64,000 bases of DNA from Streptomyces sp. NBC_01478 (GTDB lineage: Bacteria > Actinomycetota > Actinomycetes > Streptomycetales > Streptomycetaceae), in NCBI RefSeq assembly GCF_036227225.1, contig NZ_CP109444.1:11265501-11329500 (forward strand), written 5' to 3'. The notes below the pieces were generated by a model. That model did no database searches and had not been told where the DNA came from. It worked only from the letters and a program-made list of their open reading frames with translations. Of the stretch, positions 50,045 through 58,455 are shown piece by piece; positions within the stretch are counted from its first letter, which is position 1, and each line of letters opens with the position of its first letter. A program made the position numbers and the translations under genes.

Positions 50045-50757
50045 CGATCGCGACTTCTCGGATGGGCGGGCAGATCGGCGCCTACCTCGACGACACCTAC
50101 CTGGAGCAGGTCGACACGCGGGTCATCGCGGTCGGCGAGACGGACGGGGCGCCCTGGGCGGCCGTAGAGCACTGTCTGTTCCATCCGCAGGGTGGGGGAC
50201 AGCCCGCCGACCGGGGGTGGTTGGGGGATGCCGAGGTCGTGCCGGTCCGGGAGCGGGAGTCCGGGCTGATTGTGGCCACGGCGGCTGCGGGCGGAGGTCT
50301 TCCGGGGCTCGACGTGGGGGAGCGGGTGCGGGCCCGGATCGATCTGCGGGCCCGGATGCTGCATGCCGCGCTGCACACCGCCGGGCATCTCGTCGAGGCG
50401 GTCGGGCGGACGCAGGGGTGGGAGATGGCCGGGAGCATTCACTTTCCCGGTCAGGCCCGGATCGAGTTCCATGCGCCGCACGCGGACGCGCGGCTGGCCG
50501 ACCCGGAGGGGCGGGAGGAAGCGACCGCCGTGCTGCGCGCCGCGGTGGCGGCCGCGGTCGCCGACGATCTGCCGGTCTCCGCGCGGTACCTCCCCGACGG
50601 GCGGCGCGTGGTGCGACTCGACGCGCTGCACTCCGCGCCGTGCGGCGGCACGCATGTGCGCAGCCTCGGAGACCTGGCCGACGTGACGCTGCCGACGCTG
50701 AAGGTCAAGAAGGGCCGTATCCGCGTGTCCTACACCGCGACCCACCGGAGCCGTTGA
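50035..50757 (+). CDS. AlaX-type alanyl-tRNA editing domain protein
   Basis: A 240-residue free-standing trans-editing protein related to the editing domain of alanyl-tRNA synthetase. It hydrolyses Ser (or Gly) mis-attached to tRNA-Ala. Both zinc motifs are present: HxxxH in LHTAGHLVEAV (residues ~112-116) and CxxxH in APCGGTHVRS near ~203-207. The N-terminal FHPQGGGQPADRGWL is the diagnostic AlaX loop. Start at ATG 50035, immediately after a -10 box, implies a leaderless mRNA. Translationally coupled to the XRE-cupin gene (TGATG) and followed by threonine aldolase, suggesting a serine/threonine-related role. Confidence 0.88.
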   Translation: MVHSIATSRMGGQIGAYLDDTYLEQVDTRVIAVGETDGAPWAAVEHCLFHPQGGGQPADRGWLGDAEVVPVRERESGLIVATAAAGGGLPGLDVGERVRARIDLRARMLHAALHTAGHLVEAVGRTQGWEMAGSIHFPGQARIEFHAPHADARLADPEGREEATAVLRAAVAAAVADDLPVSARYLPDGRRVVRLDALHSAPCGGTHVRSLGDLADVTLPTLKVKKGRIRVSYTATHRSR

Positions 50758-51332
50758 TGACACCCCCACCGTCCGGCCGTCGGCCGGTGAGCAGCACCGC
50801 GGCGGCGGTCGGCGCGAAGATCCGGCTGCGCCGTCAGCAGCGCGGGATGAGCGCCGCGGAGATGGCCCGGCGCGCCGGCCTGAGCAAGGCCACGCTGTCG
50901 CAGTTGGAGGCCGGGAACGGCAATCCCACGATCGACACCCTGGACGCGATCGCGATCGCCCTGCGCATCCCGATCGCCGACCTGCTGGCGCGTGACGCCG
51001 ACACCGGACCGGTCTTCCGGCCCGGCACGGACATCGAACCGGGCGAAGTCTCACGGGAGTTGCTACGCCGGATCAGCAGCGGCAACAGCCTGGAGATCTG
51101 GCGGCTGCGCATTCCGCCGGAGACGGAGCTGGCCGGTGTGCCGCACGCCACCGGCACCATCGAGCACCTGCTGATCGCCACCGGGCACGTCACCGCCGGC
51201 CCCGTCGACGCCCCGGAGGACCTGGGCCCCGGCGACATGCTCGCCTTCGCCGGGGACGCCCCGCACTTCTACCGGACCGGCGCCGAGGAAGTCGACATCA
51301 CCGTCGTCTTCGCCTCGCCGATCAGTACCTGA
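50757..51332 (+). CDS. XRE-cupin transcriptional regulator
   Basis: 191 residues. Residues ~18-75 form a Cro/C1-type HTH (KIRLRRQQRGMSAAEMARRA; SKATLSQLEAGNGNPTIDTL). Residues ~105-190 form a cupin barrel (EIWRLRIPPETELAGVPHAT; EHLLIATGHVTAGP; PGDMLAFAGDAPHFYRTG with cupin-like His residues). Such regulators sense amino-acid-like small molecules and often activate or repress their own operon. It lies between AlaX (1-bp overlap) and threonine aldolase (29-bp gap). GAAC/GTTC inverted repeats at the operon promoter are its likely site. Confidence 0.9.
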   Translation: MTPPPSGRRPVSSTAAAVGAKIRLRRQQRGMSAAEMARRAGLSKATLSQLEAGNGNPTIDTLDAIAIALRIPIADLLARDADTGPVFRPGTDIEPGEVSRELLRRISSGNSLEIWRLRIPPETELAGVPHATGTIEHLLIATGHVTAGPVDAPEDLGPGDMLAFAGDAPHFYRTGAEEVDITVVFASPIST

Positions 51333-51361
51333 GACGTTCCCCAGACCGAGGAAGACCCCTC

Positions 51362-52423
51362 ATGAGCACCGCCATCGCCACCACCCCCGCCAGCCGCGCC
51401 TTCATCAGCGACAACATGGCCGGAGCGTCCCCGCAGATAGCCCGCGCCGTCGCCGACGCGGCCGCCGGGCAGGTCCTGCCGTACGGCAACGACCCCTTCA
51501 CCGAAAGGACCCGCCGCAAGCTCGGCGAGATCTTCGAGCGGGACGTCGACGTCTTCCCCGTCTCCACCGGGTCCGCCGCCAACGGCCTGAGTCTGGCCGC
51601 CCTCACCCCGCCGTGGGGCAGCGTGCTCTCCCACCCCGACAGCCACATCAACACCGACGAGTGCGGCGCCCCCGAGTTCTTCACCGACGGGGCCAAGCTC
51701 GTCGGTGTTCCGGGCGGCGACAGCAAGATCGACCCCGATGCGCTGCGGGCCGCGGTGCGCCGGCGGGCCGGTGACGTGCACAGTGTGCAGCCGTCCGCGG
51801 TGAGCATCAGCCAGGCCACCGAGAGCGGCAGCGTCTACACCCTGGAGGAGATCCGCCAGGTGTCCGCCATCGCCAAGGACGCGGGGCTGCGCGTCCACAT
51901 GGACGGAGCGCGCTTCGCCAACGCACTGGTCCAACTCGGCGCCACCCCGGCCGAGATGACCTGGAAGGCCGGCGTCGACGTCCTGTCCTTCGGCGCCACC
52001 AAGAACGGCGCGATGACCGCCGACGCCATCGTCTCCTTCGACCCCGCGCTCGCCGGCGAACTCGCCTTCCGCGCCAAGCGCGCCGGCCAGCTCGCCTCCA
52101 AGATGCGCTTTCACACGGCCCAGATCGACGCCTATCTCACCGACGACCTCTGGCTGCGCAACGCCCGCCAGGCCAACGCGATGGCCACCCGCCTCGGCGA
52201 CGGCCTCAAGTCCATCGCCGGTGCGGGCCTGTTGGCCACCCCGCAGGCCAACATCCTTTTCTGCCGCCTGCCCCAGCAGGTCACCGAAGGCCTCCTCGCC
52301 GAGGGCTACGCCTTCTACCACGACAGGTGGGAGCCGGGCATCGTCCGCTTCGTCACCGCCTTCTCCCACAGCGCCGACGACATCGACCAGCTCCTCGACG
52401 CAGTCCGCCGCCACACCCACTGA
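51362..52423 (+). CDS. Low-specificity threonine aldolase (beta-eliminating lyase family)
   Basis: A 353-residue PLP-dependent fold-type I enzyme interconverting threonine with glycine and acetaldehyde; some relatives act on phenylserine or D-amino acids. Conserved pieces are FISDNMAGASPQIARAV, YGNDPFTERTRRKLGEIFER, SVSISQATESGSVYTLEEI, VHMDGARFANAL (cofactor Asp) and LSFGATKNGAMTADAIV with the Schiff-base Lys at ~217. AGGAAG precedes the ATG. Last gene of the AlaX/XRE-cupin operon, so threonine or serine level is the likely signal. Convergent with the glutamate decarboxylase gene. Confidence 0.9.
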   Translation: MSTAIATTPASRAFISDNMAGASPQIARAVADAAAGQVLPYGNDPFTERTRRKLGEIFERDVDVFPVSTGSAANGLSLAALTPPWGSVLSHPDSHINTDECGAPEFFTDGAKLVGVPGGDSKIDPDALRAAVRRRAGDVHSVQPSAVSISQATESGSVYTLEEIRQVSAIAKDAGLRVHMDGARFANALVQLGATPAEMTWKAGVDVLSFGATKNGAMTADAIVSFDPALAGELAFRAKRAGQLASKMRFHTAQIDAYLTDDLWLRNARQANAMATRLGDGLKSIAGAGLLATPQANILFCRLPQQVTEGLLAEGYAFYHDRWEPGIVRFVTAFSHSADDIDQLLDAVRRHTH

Positions 52424-52486
52424 TCCATGGCGGCAGGACCGATCAACTCCGTTTCCCTCAAGGTGAGTTGACGTCGACTCTCCTTG

Positions 52487-53887
52487 TCACGCGGTGACGA
52501 GAGGCTTGAGCGGCGGGGCGATTGCCGGCCGGGCGGTGTGCAGGTTCCTGGTGACCTCCGTCAGGTCGGCGATGAACATGCCCGCGAGTTCCGCGGTGAA
52601 CCCGGTACGCACCACCAGACGCAGTACGGAGACCTCCTGGCAGGGCGCGGGGAAACCGTAGGCGGGCAGATGCCAGCCGCGGGCGCGCATCGCATGGGAG
52701 ACGTCGAACACCGTGAAGCCGTGTGTGCCCGGCGCCAACCGGAAGGCGAACGCCGGGAGTTCGGAGCCGTCCGTGATCAACTCGTAAGGGGCGACGGCCT
52801 GGATGCGCGCGGCGAGTGCGCGGGCCGTGGCGCGGCTCTGCGCCGCCAGATTGCGCAGCCCTTCGAAGCCGTACCGGAGGAAGCTGTAGTACTGCGCGAC
52901 GACATGCGCACCCGGGCGGGAGAAGTTGAGGGTGAAGCTGGGGGAGCTGCCGCCGAGGTAGTCGACCTCGAACACCAGGTCGTCGGGGAGGGCTTCGGCG
53001 TCGCGCCACAGGGCCCAGCCCAGGCCGGGGAAGACATGGCCGTACTTGTGTCCCGAGGTGTTGATGGAGGCGACGCGTTCGAGCTGGAAGTCCCACATGA
53101 GGCCCGGGTCGAGGAACGGGGCGACCATCGCGCCGGACGCGCCGTCGACATGCACCGGGATGTCGGTGCCGGTGGCGGCCTGGTAGCCGTCCAGGGCCAT
53201 GCAGACGTCCGCGACGGGCTCGTAGGAACCGTCGAACGTGGACCCGAGGACCGTCACGACGCCGATGGTGTTGTCGTCGCAGTACGCGGTGAGCGTGTCG
53301 GCCGTGAGGTGGTAGCGGCCCGGCTCCATCGGGACGTAGCGCGGTTCCACCTCGAAGTAGTTGGCGAACTTCTTCCAGCAGACCTGGACGTTCGCGCCCA
53401 TCACGATGTTCGGGCGCGCGGTGTCCTTGCCCTGGGCGCGCCGGCGTTCCTGCCAGCGGCGCTTGAGCGCGAGTCCGCCGAGCATCGCGGCCTCGCTCGA
53501 ACCGGTCGTCGAGCAGCCGCGGACCTGTTCCGGCCGCGGCGCGTGCCACAGCCGGGCGAGCATCCGCACGCAGCGCTCCTCCATCGCCGTGATCTGCGGG
53601 TACTCGGCGCGGTCGGCGAGGTTCTTCTCGGCGGTCTCCGCCATCAACTCCCTTGCCTGCGGCTCCATCCAGGTCGTCACGAAGGTGGCGAGGTTCAGGC
53701 GGGCGTTGCCGTCGAGCATCAGCTCGTCGCGTACGCGGCGGCAGACCAGGTCGGGCTCCGACGCGAACTCGGGCAGCTCGTCGACGGGCTGGAGGAGGTC
53801 GGCGGCCGGCGGGAGACCGCCGCCGCGCGAAACGGTCAGGGTGTCGAACTCGGCTTCGGGCATGACGTCGGTATGCGGGATGGGCAT
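52487..53887 (-). CDS. gad: Glutamate decarboxylase
   Basis: A 466-residue PLP enzyme converting glutamate to GABA and CO2, consuming a cytoplasmic proton. Family signatures include LNLATFVTTWMEPQARELMA, GCSTTGSSEAAMLGGLALKR, VHVDGASGAMVAPFLDPGLM and the lysine site INTSGHKYGHVFPGLGWALW. The length matches GadA/GadB; the C-terminal tail is short and lacks the pH-gating His of Escherichia coli GadB. No antiporter gene is adjacent. A probable glutaminase remnant 3.6 kb away suggests a former glutamine-to-GABA acid-resistance pair. The 185-bp upstream gap has an AT-rich patch (TTGTACATACTGGACATTAC on the plus strand), probably its promoter. Confidence 0.94.
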   Translation of the reverse strand: MPIPHTDVMPEAEFDTLTVSRGGGLPPAADLLQPVDELPEFASEPDLVCRRVRDELMLDGNARLNLATFVTTWMEPQARELMAETAEKNLADRAEYPQITAMEERCVRMLARLWHAPRPEQVRGCSTTGSSEAAMLGGLALKRRWQERRRAQGKDTARPNIVMGANVQVCWKKFANYFEVEPRYVPMEPGRYHLTADTLTAYCDDNTIGVVTVLGSTFDGSYEPVADVCMALDGYQAATGTDIPVHVDGASGAMVAPFLDPGLMWDFQLERVASINTSGHKYGHVFPGLGWALWRDAEALPDDLVFEVDYLGGSSPSFTLNFSRPGAHVVAQYYSFLRYGFEGLRNLAAQSRATARALAARIQAVAPYELITDGSELPAFAFRLAPGTHGFTVFDVSHAMRARGWHLPAYGFPAPCQEVSVLRLVVRTGFTAELAGMFIADLTEVTRNLHTARPAIAPPLKPLVTA

Positions 53888-54072
53888 GAGTGTCTGGATG
53901 CCTTTCTGGTCCGTGCGGCCCCGTGCACTCCGACGCTAGATCGCCAAGAGGTGCGGCGTAGGTGTCGATTACACCGATCCAGTGATCGATTTGCGTACTG
54001 ATGAACTGGATTTTCCCTTGTACATACTGGACATTACTTTTCGCAGAGCAGGAGCCGGCCGACGCGGCGAGG

Positions 54073-55356
54073 TCAGCGCCGTCGGACCTGGATGAGCTCC
54101 CGTACCAGTCGGTCGATTTCGCCGTGGGTGTTGTAGAAGGCGAAGGAGGGGCGGACGGCGGTGGTGAGGCCGTAACGCCGTAGGACCGGCTGGGCGCAGT
54201 GGTGGCCGGCCCGGACCGCGATGCCGGCGGCGTCCAGCGTCTTGGCGATACGGGCGGGGTCCGTGCCGTCGATCGTGAAGGCTGTGACGCCGACTCCGTT
54301 CGGGGGGCCGAGCAGGCGCAGGCCCGGCACATCCTCGGCGAGGCGGTGCCGGGCGTACGCGACGAGTGCCCTTTCGTGGGCGTGGGCCGCGTCCAGGCCG
54401 ATGGATTGGAGATAGTCGACGGCCGCGCCGAGCCCGATGGCGCCGGCGATGTGGCCGGTGCCCGCCTCGAACTTCTGTGGTGGCGGGGCGTATCGGGTGT
54501 GCTCGAAGCTGACGGACGTGATCATCGAGCCACCGCCCTGCCAGGGCGGCATCTCCTCCAGAAGTTCCGAACGGCCGTACAGGACGCCGATCCCGGTCGG
54601 GCCGAAGAGCTTGTGGCCGGACAGGACGTAGAAGTCGGCGCCCAACTTGCCCACGTCCACGCGTAGATGGGGGACGGCCTGGGCGCCGTCGACGATCACG
54701 ACCGCGCCGTGCGCGTGCGCTGCGTCGGTCATCGCGCTGACGGGGAGGACGGTGCCGAGGACGTTGGAGACGTGCGCGAGGGCGACGATCCGGGTGCGGG
54801 GGCCCAGCAGGGCGTCGTAGGCGGCGAGGTCCACGGTGCCGTCGTCGTGCAGGGGGACGATCCGCAGCCGGGCGCCCTTCTCGGCGCACAGCAACTGCCA
54901 GGGGACGATGTTGGCGTGGTGTTCGAGGGTGGTGAGGACGATCTCGTCGCCGGCGCCCACGCGAGTGCGGCCCCAGGTCTGGGCGACCAGGTTGATGCCT
55001 TCGGTGGCGCCCCGTACGAAGACGACCTCCTCGGCCCGCCCGGGCCCGATGAAACGCGCGATCCGGCTTCGCGCGCTCTCCAGCAGGGTGGTGGCCTCAC
55101 GGGCGAGGGTGTGTGCGCCCCGGTGCACGTTCGAGTTGTGGTGGGCGTAGAAGTCGCCTACGGCGTCGATGACTTGGCGGGGTTTGTGGGCGGTGGCGGC
55201 GCTGTCGAGCCAGACGAGCGGGCGGCCGCGGACAGTGCGCGAGAGGGCGGGGAAGTCGGCCCGTACGGCGTCCACGGGGAAGGCCGATGGGCCGGGCGGG
55301 GGAGCGCCGGCCCGGTCCAGCCAGTACCTGGCGGTGTTCGAGGCGGCGGTGCTCAT
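54073..55356 (-). CDS. Cysteine desulfurase (SufS-like), encapsulin cargo candidate
   Basis: A 427-residue PLP enzyme releasing sulfur from cysteine. Motifs are PLVWLDSAATAHKPRQVIDA, HHNSNVHRGAHTLA, LTTLEHHANIVPWQLL, the lysine site VLSGHKLFGPTGIGVLYG, and the persulfide Cys in RAGHHCAQPVLRRYG, all as in type-II SufS. An N-terminal ~30-residue Pro/Ala/Gly segment (NTARYWLDRAGAPPPGPSAF) precedes the enzyme and could be the cargo-loading region. Its ATG overlaps the encapsulin stop by 4 bp, the coupling expected of a family-2 encapsulin cargo. No SUF scaffold genes are nearby, so it is probably dedicated to sulfur storage/mobilisation rather than general Fe-S assembly. Confidence 0.9.
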   Translation of the reverse strand: MSTAASNTARYWLDRAGAPPPGPSAFPVDAVRADFPALSRTVRGRPLVWLDSAATAHKPRQVIDAVGDFYAHHNSNVHRGAHTLAREATTLLESARSRIARFIGPGRAEEVVFVRGATEGINLVAQTWGRTRVGAGDEIVLTTLEHHANIVPWQLLCAEKGARLRIVPLHDDGTVDLAAYDALLGPRTRIVALAHVSNVLGTVLPVSAMTDAAHAHGAVVIVDGAQAVPHLRVDVGKLGADFYVLSGHKLFGPTGIGVLYGRSELLEEMPPWQGGGSMITSVSFEHTRYAPPPQKFEAGTGHIAGAIGLGAAVDYLQSIGLDAAHAHERALVAYARHRLAEDVPGLRLLGPPNGVGVTAFTIDGTDPARIAKTLDAAGIAVRAGHHCAQPVLRRYGLTTAVRPSFAFYNTHGEIDRLVRELIQVRRR

Positions 55357-56765
55357 GCGTACGGGTGGTAGTGGGCGACCTGGACCTGCTCCAGCATGCC
55401 GATCGCGTCGTCGACGAGTACGGCGGCGGAGAAGTACGAGCTGACCAGGTGCGAGGCGACCGCCCGCCGGTCCAGCCCCATCGGCTCCACCGCGATGCCG
55501 GGGGCGTGTTCGTGGGGCAGTTGGTCGGGACGCAGGCCGACGACGCCCCGGTTCTCCTCACCGACCCGCAGCAGCAGGATGGTCGACGTCGACTCCACCG
55601 GGTCGACCGGGATCTTGTCGGTCGGTACGAGGGGCACCCCTCGCCAACTCAGGAACGGACTGCCGTACATCTCGAAGATCACCGGGGGCACACCCCGGCG
55701 CGTACACTCCCGGCCGAACGCGCCGATCGCGCGCGGGTGGGCGAGGAAGAACGCGGGCTGCTTCCATACGACGGTGAGGAGTTCGTCCAGGTCGTCGGGG
55801 GTCGGCGGGCCGGTGCGGGAGCGGACGCGGAAGGCAGGGGCGACATTGTTCAGCAGCCCGAACTCCGGGTCGTTCAGCAGCTCGCGCTCCTGCTGCTCCA
55901 GGATCAGCTCCACGGTCAGACGCAGTTGTTCCTCGTGCTGGTTCAGCGGCACGTTGTAGAGGTCCGAGACGCGGGAGTGCATCCTCAACACGGTCTGCGC
56001 CACGGCGAGTTCGTGCTCGCGCGGCTCCGGGTCGTAGTCCACGAAGGTCTCGGGCAGTTCCGCCTCGCCGTGGTGCCCCGAGGCGACGGCCGGTATCCCC
56101 GCGCCACCGGTCTGCCCGCCGCTCCTGAACTCCGCGAAGGCGCGGGCGAGTTCGGGGTGCTCGTCCTCCAACTGCCGTAGCCGGTCCGGGTCCAGGACGA
56201 GCAGGGTGCTGTTGGTCAGGGCGACCACCGTGTACGGCCAGTCTCCGCCGCGCAGGGAGGCCTCCTCGTCGAAGAACTCCTCCTCGCCCATGATTCCGAG
56301 CACGGTGGGCTCGCCGTAGTGCCCGGTGCCGCGCCGCTCCAACTGGCCGTGCGCGACGACATACAGGCCATCGGCCGGCCTGCCCGCCTCGGCGAGTGTC
56401 GTGCCGGCGATGACGTGCTTCGTACGGAACGCGGCCGCGACCTCCTCCAGCAGGCGCAGGTCCATCACATCCCGCAGGGCGAGGAGTTCGCGCATGTCCT
56501 CGGCCATGATCCGGCTGCCGTCGGCGCCCGGGAGCAGGGTGATCCGCCCGTCGCCCACCGCGTAGGCGACACAGCGGTTGACCCGGTAGGTACCGGCCTC
56601 CACCTCCACCCAGGGGAGCAGCCTGAGCAGCCAGCGCGGGGTGGTCAGGGAGAGCTGTGCCGGGGTCTTGGTGGTGGTCGCGATACTCCGGGCGGCGCGG
56701 GTCCCGAGGCTGGTGGCGGCCGGGGTGGTGGGCTGGGTCCCGCCGTCGACGGTCCATTCGCTCAC
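55353..56765 (-). CDS. Family 2 encapsulin shell protein with cyclic-nucleotide-binding-like domain
   Basis: A 470-residue HK97-fold nanocompartment shell. The N-terminal arm is followed by LSLTTPRWLLRLLPWVEVEA and GTYRVNRCVAYAVGDGRITL. An inserted cNMP/Crp-like domain covers ~105-215 (AFRTKHVIAGTTLAEAG; GLYVVAHGQLERRGTGHYGE; EEEFFDEEASLRGG; TNSTLLVLDPDRLRQL). The HK97 P/A-domain continues with SRVSDLYNVPLNQHEEQLRL and WRGVPLVPTDKIPV to the end. GTG 56765 has GGAAGGG 6 bp upstream and is preferred over 56798. Presence of the Crp-like insert is the family 2B hallmark. Coupled to the cysteine desulfurase. Confidence 0.9.
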   Translation of the reverse strand: MSEWTVDGGTQPTTPAATSLGTRAARSIATTTKTPAQLSLTTPRWLLRLLPWVEVEAGTYRVNRCVAYAVGDGRITLLPGADGSRIMAEDMRELLALRDVMDLRLLEEVAAAFRTKHVIAGTTLAEAGRPADGLYVVAHGQLERRGTGHYGEPTVLGIMGEEEFFDEEASLRGGDWPYTVVALTNSTLLVLDPDRLRQLEDEHPELARAFAEFRSGGQTGGAGIPAVASGHHGEAELPETFVDYDPEPREHELAVAQTVLRMHSRVSDLYNVPLNQHEEQLRLTVELILEQQERELLNDPEFGLLNNVAPAFRVRSRTGPPTPDDLDELLTVVWKQPAFFLAHPRAIGAFGRECTRRGVPPVIFEMYGSPFLSWRGVPLVPTDKIPVDPVESTSTILLLRVGEENRGVVGLRPDQLPHEHAPGIAVEPMGLDRRAVASHLVSSYFSAAVLVDDAIGMLEQVQVAHYHPYA

Positions 56766-56937
56766 GATGATCCCTTCCTGGATTCTCGCACTCTGCATTC
56801 CCCGGCCAACTGCCTTTCAAATTACCCAATTCGGGGACTTGACCGAAACGATCGTTATGTCCACGATGAGCACGGGACGGTTCCCCGACATTGTTCGCGT
56901 ACGGCAGCCGTCATTCGCACAGCATGCAGGAGACTTG

Positions 56938-57360
56938 ATGGAGATCACCGGAAATACCCGAACCCACTGGGAAGGCCCGCTGAAGGAGGGCGTCGGCCGT
57001 ATGAGTTTCGGCTCGGGTGCCGCCTCCCCGGAGCTGCGTTATCCCCTCAGTCCGATCCCGCCCCAGCGGCAGACGTCCCCCGAGGAGCTCATCGCCGCTG
57101 CTCAGGGAGCCTGCTTCACGATGATGCTGTCCCACGTCCTCACCGAGGCCGGCACCCCACCGAGCAGCGTGACCACCGAATGCGACGCGACCCTGAGCGT
57201 CGGCACCGGATTCACGCTCATCAACATCAAGGTCCAGGCGGCAGTGCCCGGAATCACCGAGGAAGAACTGCGCCGGGCCGCCGCGACCGCGGAGCAACGG
57301 TGCCCGGTGAGTAAGGCGTTGAGCGCGATTCCGTCGAATGTGCAGACGGAGTTGATCTGA
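56938..57360 (+). CDS. OsmC family peroxiredoxin
   Basis: A 140-residue hydroperoxide/organic peroxide reductase. Two conserved redox cysteines are in LIAAAQGACFTMML (~Cys59) and EQRCPVSKAL (~Cys121). MEITGNTRTHWEGPLKEG is the typical OsmC start. AGGAG lies 6 bp before the ATG. It is divergent from the encapsulin/desulfurase operon across a 172-bp intergenic region, so joint control by thiol or oxidative stress is plausible. Two strong hairpins follow the stop. Confidence 0.92.
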   Translation: MEITGNTRTHWEGPLKEGVGRMSFGSGAASPELRYPLSPIPPQRQTSPEELIAAAQGACFTMMLSHVLTEAGTPPSSVTTECDATLSVGTGFTLINIKVQAAVPGITEEELRRAAATAEQRCPVSKALSAIPSNVQTELI

Positions 57361-57382
57361 GGGAAGGTGTGCTCACGAGGTG

Positions 57383-57412
57383 CTGGGTGCCTGGCCTGAA
57401 CCGGGCACCCAG
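57383..57412 (+). terminator. Hairpin terminator after OsmC gene
   Basis: CTGGGTGCC and GGCACCCAG form a perfect 9-bp stem with a 12-nt loop, 22 bp past the OsmC stop codon. Confidence 0.65.
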
Positions 57413-57414
57413 TG

Positions 57415-57452
57415 GAATTGCCGCGCATTCGATGAAATCAACGCGGCAATTC
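57415..57452. terminator. Second hairpin at the end of the glutaminase remnant
   Basis: GAATTGCCGCG and CGCGGCAATTC form a perfect 11-bp stem with a 16-nt loop. It overlaps the TGA of the ankyrin-like fragment (57451-57453), so it was probably the terminator of the original minus-strand gene; with the 57383 hairpin it makes a bidirectional block. Confidence 0.65.
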
Positions 57453-57701
57453 AGACGGAGGCTTCTTCGGACGCGGCAAGGTGCAGGGGCGTGCGGCCGT
57501 CGTGGTCACCCGCGCCTAGACGTCCTCCAGGAGGCCGGTGGAGCGGAGAATCGTGACGAGCTCGTCTCTGGAGAGCGTCTGGCTTCCGTCGTCGTCAGAG
57601 GCATCGAAGGCGTCGAAGAGCGCACGATAAGCGGCTTCGAAGGGATCCGGCTCTGCAGCCGATGTGGCGGGCTGCTCCTTGCGGCGGGCGGTTGATGCCA
57701 T
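57451..57701 (-). pseudogene. Internally deleted EF-hand/ankyrin (KGA-type) glutaminase remnant
   Basis: The 5' part (ATG 57701 with GAGG upstream) reads 61 residues ending in DPFEAAYRALFDAFDASDDD, GSQTLSRDELVTILRSTGLL, EDV and stop at 57516-57518. This is an EF-hand-like helix-loop-helix with a two-residue expansion. The next 21 codons in another frame, ending at the TGA at 57451-57453, read GAGDHDGRTPLHLAASEEAS, an unmistakable ankyrin-repeat end. An N-terminal EF-hand and C-terminal ankyrins flank the catalytic domain in eukaryote-like glutaminases, also found in Streptomyces. The catalytic ~350 residues are gone, so I read this as a deletion scar. The short ORF may still be translated. 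Confidence 0.6.
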
Positions 57702-57910
57702 GTTCGTCACCTCGTGCGGGAAGTGCCTGACCGATGAGGGGAGTTCGGCAGGAGAGCATTACGGCTCTTATGTTTCAGCTCATACCCGGAGGCGGGTTGT
57801 CCGCTACGGGACCCTCACTCGATCAGGGAGGCATGTGGGAGCAGAATTCGTCCCGTGCGTGCGCGGGGGCGCCCCCTGGTCGGGGTGGTCCTGGTCCCGG
57901 GCGCGGCGGT

Positions 57911-58303
57911 TCAGCAGGCCATCGAGCGGTCCAACTCCCTTGCCCGGGTGTCCAGTGCGGTGAAGACGGCGGCTGTTGTGGTCCGGGTGTCGCCGGGAAC
58001 CCGCACGTCGATTCCGGCACGCCGTGCGAGCGCGACGGCCGTCGCCACGAACCCCTCGGAGAGCGCGAGGATCACGGAGTGCCCTGTCCGGCAGTGCCGG
58101 GCGACCAGGGTGCGTACGAACTCCGCGTAGGCGACCGGATCGACCTCGAGTGTGTCCGGGTCGCCCCAGTACTTGCCCTGGCCGATACCCGAGGGCAGGT
58201 TCAACTCCGCCTCGAAGAGCTCGAGTTGTCGTAGGAACAGGCGTCCCGCGCCGTTCGACGGGTTCCAGAGCGTCTCGTCGCCGATGTCGAAGTTCATGCT
58301 CAT
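57911..58303 (-). CDS. DUF6086-like small protein
   Basis: 130 residues. Start chosen at ATG 58303 (GGGGGA 8 bp upstream). NFDIGDETLWNPSNGAGRLF, then RQLELFEAELNLPSGIGQ and HCRTGHSVILALSEGFVATA with LARRAGIDVRV match a Streptomyces-restricted family called DUF6086. No catalytic motif or membrane segment. It is downstream of the AfsA-like gene on the same strand, 152 bp away with its own leader, so co-transcription is uncertain. Function unknown. Confidence 0.68.
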   Translation of the reverse strand: MSMNFDIGDETLWNPSNGAGRLFLRQLELFEAELNLPSGIGQGKYWGDPDTLEVDPVAYAEFVRTLVARHCRTGHSVILALSEGFVATAVALARRAGIDVRVPGDTRTTTAAVFTALDTRARELDRSMAC

Positions 58304-58455
58304 GGTCGATTCCCCCTGATCAACTGCCCGGCTCAGAGTAGGAGATCGGAGGACGGTTGGCACTTGGGTATATCGGTGCTTCGTGCTCGGTGCCCGGGGG
58401 GCTCTTGGCGATGGGCGCCCGTTCTCCGGGCGAACAGGCGTCCATCGCGGGTGAG

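Noticed and set aside
53969..54889. 306-residue minus-strand ORF over the cysteine desulfurase
   Set aside because: Alternative frame of the desulfurase gene, Arg/Pro-rich, with no conserved motif; the enzyme frame has every catalytic residue.
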